DNA from: CAVQJU01 sp963729215
GTDB lineage: Bacteria; Acidobacteriota; Vicinamibacteria; Vicinamibacterales; CAVVIG01
Length of the DNA stretch: 64,000 nucleotides
Assembly (NCBI GenBank): GCA_963729215.1
Contig: CAVSND010000030.1
Coordinates: 1 to 64,000 of the forward strand
Direction: 5' to 3'
Below the pieces are notes generated by a model. It was given only the letters and a program-made list of their open reading frames with translations. It made no database searches and was not told the origin of the DNA. Positions 61,572-64,000 of the stretch are shown piece after piece (within the stretch, counting starts at the first letter, position 1; each line of letters begins with the position of its first letter). The position numbers and the translations under genes were made by a program.

Positions 61572-62371
61572 TGTTCACCCTGGAGGCTGGCCAGATACGC
61601 GACGAGATCCGTGAGCTCCGCCGGCATGAGCCGTGTCGAGAAGCCTGGCATCAGGCTCTTCCCGGTTTGCTTCTCGAGCAGTTCGAGGTCGGCCTTGCGC
61701 AGCGAGTAGAACTTGCCGGCCTGGTCGCGAACCTGAATCGAAAACGTGTCTTCGTTCACGCGAATACCACGCACCTCGCCGCCCTGCTTGGTGACGATGC
61801 GCAGCGGGAGATATTCGGCGTATCCGCGCGACGGCACCTGGAGCACGCCTTTCGGGAGGGCCGCGCCAGGATCGACGATCGCCTGGCGGAGGTAGGACGG
61901 TCCCCGCATGAAGCCGATATCGGATAGGTCTGGGCCGAGGTTGCCGCCCTGCCCGCCGATGATGTGGCAGCCCGCGCAGCCGAGGCTCTTGTAGATCTCG
62001 GCGCCTTTCTTCGCGTCGCCGGGAATCTTCGCATCCGAAAGCTTACCCAGCGACCGGATGTACGCTACGAGCTGGCGCGTCTCGGCTTCGCTGAACCGGC
62101 GCACACGCGGCATCGCGGTATTCGGGATCCCGTTCTGGATGATGTTGACAAGTGCCACGTCGGTCGGGGCATGCAGGAGCCTGGGCCGATTCAGGCTCGG
62201 CGCGTCACCGCCGGCGCCACCCGCGCCGTGGCATTCCGTGCACATGCCCTGAAAGAGCAACTTCCCGCCATCAACATCGGCCTTGCTCTGTGCGCCAAGC
62301 GGCGCCGCGAGGACGAACAAACCGAGCGCAGCAGTGATACCCGCGCTAAGCCATCGTTTTGTCATTTCCAT
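61568..62371 (-). CDS. diheme cytochrome c, likely acceptor of adjacent PQQ dehydrogenase
   Basis: 267 residues from ATG 62371 (an ATG six bases later is also possible). The signal peptide ends near APLGAQ. Heme 1 is CTECH at about residue 43 with Met ligands in AMPRV; heme 2 is CAGCH at about residue 132. The C-terminus (SIQVRDQAGKFYSLRKADLELL...SLMPGFSTRLMPAELTDLVAYL) is the putative heme-binding domain common in planctomycete and acidobacterial cytochromes. Overlapping ATGA with the PQQ gene implies co-translation. Confidence 0.85.
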   Translation of the reverse strand: MEMTKRWLSAGITAALGLFVLAAPLGAQSKADVDGGKLLFQGMCTECHGAGGAGGDAPSLNRPRLLHAPTDVALVNIIQNGIPNTAMPRVRRFSEAETRQLVAYIRSLGKLSDAKIPGDAKKGAEIYKSLGCAGCHIIGGQGGNLGPDLSDIGFMRGPSYLRQAIVDPGAALPKGVLQVPSRGYAEYLPLRIVTKQGGEVRGIRVNEDTFSIQVRDQAGKFYSLRKADLELLEKQTGKSLMPGFSTRLMPAELTDLVAYLASLQGEQ

Positions 62372-62374
62372 ACC

Positions 62375-62430
62375 ACCTCTGACCTCTAACTCTACCTCTA
62401 ACCTCTAGCTTCCAACGTCCCCTCTACCTC
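62375..62430. repeat. short GAGGTTA/GAGGTAG-type array (minus strand) between cytochrome and MBL genes
   Basis: Minus-strand units AGAGGTT, AGAGGTA, AGAGGTC, AGAGGTG of 6-7 bases. The stop codon of the B3-like MBL gene at 62424 (AGGTAGAGG) lies inside the array. Confidence 0.65.
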
Positions 62431-63305
62431 TGTGCGCTCTGTTGCGCCAGCACCGATCTGAACACGCCCTCGACGATGTCGAGCTCCGCGGCGTAGCCAG
62501 CCGGGTCGATGTAGGGGTTGGGCCCCTTGCCGATCTTCGGATACTTCTCCGACATGCTGTACATCCCCGGATGCGAGCCAAGCGGCACATCGGGATGGAA
62601 CTTCCTCAACGTGGCGAAGCTGCGATTGAATTCCTCGACGATCTGAGGGGCGTCCGGGTTGTTCACGAGCTTCATGCCGGGATTGACGCCCACGCTGCCG
62701 ATGATCAGGACGTCGTAGGTTTTGCCGCCCTCCTGCTCCTTGAACGTCCAGGTCGTGCAGCCGCGGGTGTGTCCCGGCGTGAGGTGCGCGACAAGCGTCA
62801 TGCCGCCCAGCTTGACCTCGTCGCCGTCGTGCAGAACTTTGTCGATCGGATGCGGTTTGCCGCCCGGCATCATCTTCTCGAGCGCGGGCACGTCTTCGGC
62901 CATGGCCATTACGGTGGCGCCGGACAACTGCTTGACGAGCGCGTCGCCTTCCATGTGGTCGGCATGGGCGTGGCTGCCGAGGAGGATCTTGATATCTGAG
63001 TACTTGAAGCCCAGCTGCTCGATCGAGCCGCGAACGGTGGGCACATTTCGTTCGTAGTCGCTGTTGATCAGGATGTGCCCCTGCGGCGTCGTGACCAGAA
63101 ACGACGCGAGGGTGCGGGTGCCCACGTAATAGAGGTTGCCGATGATCTTGTGAGGCGGAAAGGCCGTGTCCTGGTCCTCGCGCGTCCCGATATTGCGGCG
63201 GAACAGCTCGTCGGGCGTCCAGACACGTGGCGCCTGGGCGAAGGGCGCGGCCACACCGAGTCCTGCCACGAGAAGGCCCAGCAGGGCCGGTTTGACTGCA
63301 TTCAT
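62424..63305 (-). CDS. secreted subclass B3 metallo-beta-lactamase-like hydrolase
   Basis: 293 residues from ATG 63305. The signal peptide ends near APFAQA. Subclass B3-like layout: IGNLYYVGTRTLASFLVTTPQGHILINSD, zinc motif SHAHADH at about residue 100-106, second His in LTPGHTRGCTTW at about 176, and third in GSHPGMYSM near 245. All zinc ligands (HxHxDH, H, H) are present. It sits upstream of the cytochrome/PQQ group on the same strand. It could hydrolyse beta-lactams, but many B3-like proteins in environmental bacteria have other substrates. Confidence 0.78.
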   Translation of the reverse strand: MNAVKPALLGLLVAGLGVAAPFAQAPRVWTPDELFRRNIGTREDQDTAFPPHKIIGNLYYVGTRTLASFLVTTPQGHILINSDYERNVPTVRGSIEQLGFKYSDIKILLGSHAHADHMEGDALVKQLSGATVMAMAEDVPALEKMMPGGKPHPIDKVLHDGDEVKLGGMTLVAHLTPGHTRGCTTWTFKEQEGGKTYDVLIIGSVGVNPGMKLVNNPDAPQIVEEFNRSFATLRKFHPDVPLGSHPGMYSMSEKYPKIGKGPNPYIDPAGYAAELDIVEGVFRSVLAQQSAQR

Positions 63306-63357
63306 GACGCGATATGATGCGCCGAATGCGGCATAAACGCCAGACGGGAGTTGCCGG

Positions 63358-63801
63358 GTGACGGCCGACCCATACATGAACGCGGCGATCGAGGAAGCCG
63401 AGGCCGGGATGCGCGAGGGCGGCATCCCGATTGGCTCGGTGCTGGTCCATCGAGGACGGATTCTCGGTCGCGGCCACAATCGGCGCGTACAACGGGGCAG
63501 CGCCGTCCTGCACGGCGAAATGGACGCGCTCGAGAACGCCGGGCGGCTGGCCGCGCAGGTGTATCGCGAATCCGTGCTCTACACGACGCTCTCGCCGTGC
63601 GCCATGTGCAGCGGAGCGATTCTGCTTTACGGCATCCCGACGATCATCGTCGGGGAGAACCAGACGTTTCTGGGGGAAGAAGCGCTGCTGCGCGCGCGCG
63701 GCGTGTCGGTCACCGTCCTTCAGAATGCCACGTGCGTGCGGCTGATGGCGGACTTCATCAGCGCCCATCCTGATTTGTGGAGCGAAGATACCGGGCGCTA
63801 G
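63358..63801 (+). CDS. cytosine deaminase-type nucleoside/nucleobase deaminase
   Basis: 147 residues from GTG 63358 with GGGAG upstream. Zinc-dependent CDA fold: HGEMDALENAG (HxE with catalytic Glu) at about residue 62 and SPCAMCSG (PCxxC) at about 90. The C-terminal SEDTGR is like the yeast cytosine deaminase end. Converts cytosine to uracil, or a related nucleobase, in salvage. Divergent from the MBL gene upstream. Confidence 0.85.
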   Translation: MTADPYMNAAIEEAEAGMREGGIPIGSVLVHRGRILGRGHNRRVQRGSAVLHGEMDALENAGRLAAQVYRESVLYTTLSPCAMCSGAILLYGIPTIIVGENQTFLGEEALLRARGVSVTVLQNATCVRLMADFISAHPDLWSEDTGR

Positions 63802-63820
63802 CCGGCTGCTCACGCAGCCG

Positions 63821-63905
63821 GAACGCAGAACGCAGAACGGAAAACGAAAAACGGAAAACTCCGGAGCCTTCGTTCTGCGTTTTTCGTTCTACGTTTTACG
63901 TTTTA
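63821..63905. repeat. inverted 7-nt RAACGNA arrays
   Basis: Left arm GAACGCA, GAACGCA, GAACGGA, AAACGAA, AAACGGA in exact register. Right arm (63870-63905) is the complementary strand version (read on minus AAACGTA, AAACGTA, GAACGAA, AAACGCA, GAACG). It lies between the convergent deaminase and the partial gene at the window end. Confidence 0.8.
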
Positions 63906-63922
63906 CTTCCGGTGCGTTCCGG

Positions 63923-64000
63923 CTACGTTCCGGCTGCGTTCTTGGTAGCCGGCGAGCTCCAGCGCTTGACGAGCTCGTGGAACCATTGCTCGACCGCGCG
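63923..64000 (-). CDS. C-terminal fragment of a gene extending beyond the window
   Basis: The last 25 codons of a minus-strand frame open to the window edge, reading AVEQWFHELVKRW then SSPATKNAAGT and a TAG at 63925-63923. Codon usage and the W/F-rich composition look coding, but the fragment is too short to assign. Confidence 0.35.
   Translation of the reverse strand, partial: RAVEQWFHELVKRWSSPATKNAAGT

Overview
High-GC bacterial chromosome fragment, probably from an Acidobacteriota member, most likely of the Vicinamibacteria type. That assignment is an inference from gene content: Oar-like TonB-dependent receptors with carboxypeptidase-regulatory N-termini, several secreted PQQ dehydrogenases, FG-GAP/UnbV proteins, many Sec/Tat-exported redox proteins and GTG starts. 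No rRNA, tRNA, CRISPR array, integrase or transposase was recognised.

Layout. 1-10.6 kb (minus strand): two TonB-dependent receptors flanking secreted metal/heme and beta-propeller proteins. 10.9-22.4 kb: an accessory-cofactor island. It holds a fused MfnF-MfnE protein and MfnB (methanofuran furan moiety), then an SDR, a pterin-carbinolamine dehydratase, a DUF6513/dihydropteroate-synthase-like enzyme, PabB, PabA, a DUF447 protein and MptG (RFA-P synthase). Together these encode much of the pathway to tetrahydromethanopterin (H4MPT) and methanofuran. The C1-transfer enzymes themselves (Fae, MtdB, Mch, Fhc) are not in the window. 22.5-31.9 kb: CsgG-like, amidohydrolase, SGNH, cupin, a very large PPIC/FG-GAP/UnbV/SCO fusion, an exported VOC protein and a LarA-type racemase. 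32-37 kb: a soluble PQQ sugar dehydrogenase and two membrane-type PQQ dehydrogenases. 38.1-42.2 kb: a tightly overlapped biotin operon bioB-F-D-A. 42.4-46.9 kb: OpgC-like, an M36-type protease, GNAT and DoxX. 46.9-51.5 kb: glcD-glcE-glcF plus a flavin reductase. 51.5-55.8 kb: two paralogous MBL hydrolases around an unknown secreted protein, then a Tat-exported sugar-isomerase-like protein. 56-63.8 kb: small proteins, then a minus-strand set of exported redox genes (B3-type MBL, diheme cytochrome c, PQQ dehydrogenase, monoheme cytochrome, YVTN propeller, alpha-hydroxyacid oxidase carrying a CxxCH), and finally a cytosine-deaminase-type enzyme.

How the genes may work together. Quinoproteins and the flavin oxidase oxidise alcohols, sugars and 2-hydroxyacids outside the cytoplasm and pass electrons to the local c-type cytochromes. 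LarA, GlcDEF and the L-type hydroxyacid oxidase could together use both lactate or glycolate stereoforms. The H4MPT/methanofuran genes imply cytoplasmic formaldehyde or formate handling.

Two window-wide features matter for any reader. First, at least 21 single-base net insertions (and about 3 deletions) break otherwise good genes; positions are given per gene, and sequencing error is the leading explanation. Second, many intergenic gaps hold short tandem arrays of 7-9 nt units, often in inverted pairs and often starting at a stop codon, plus two double-hairpin REP-like elements.
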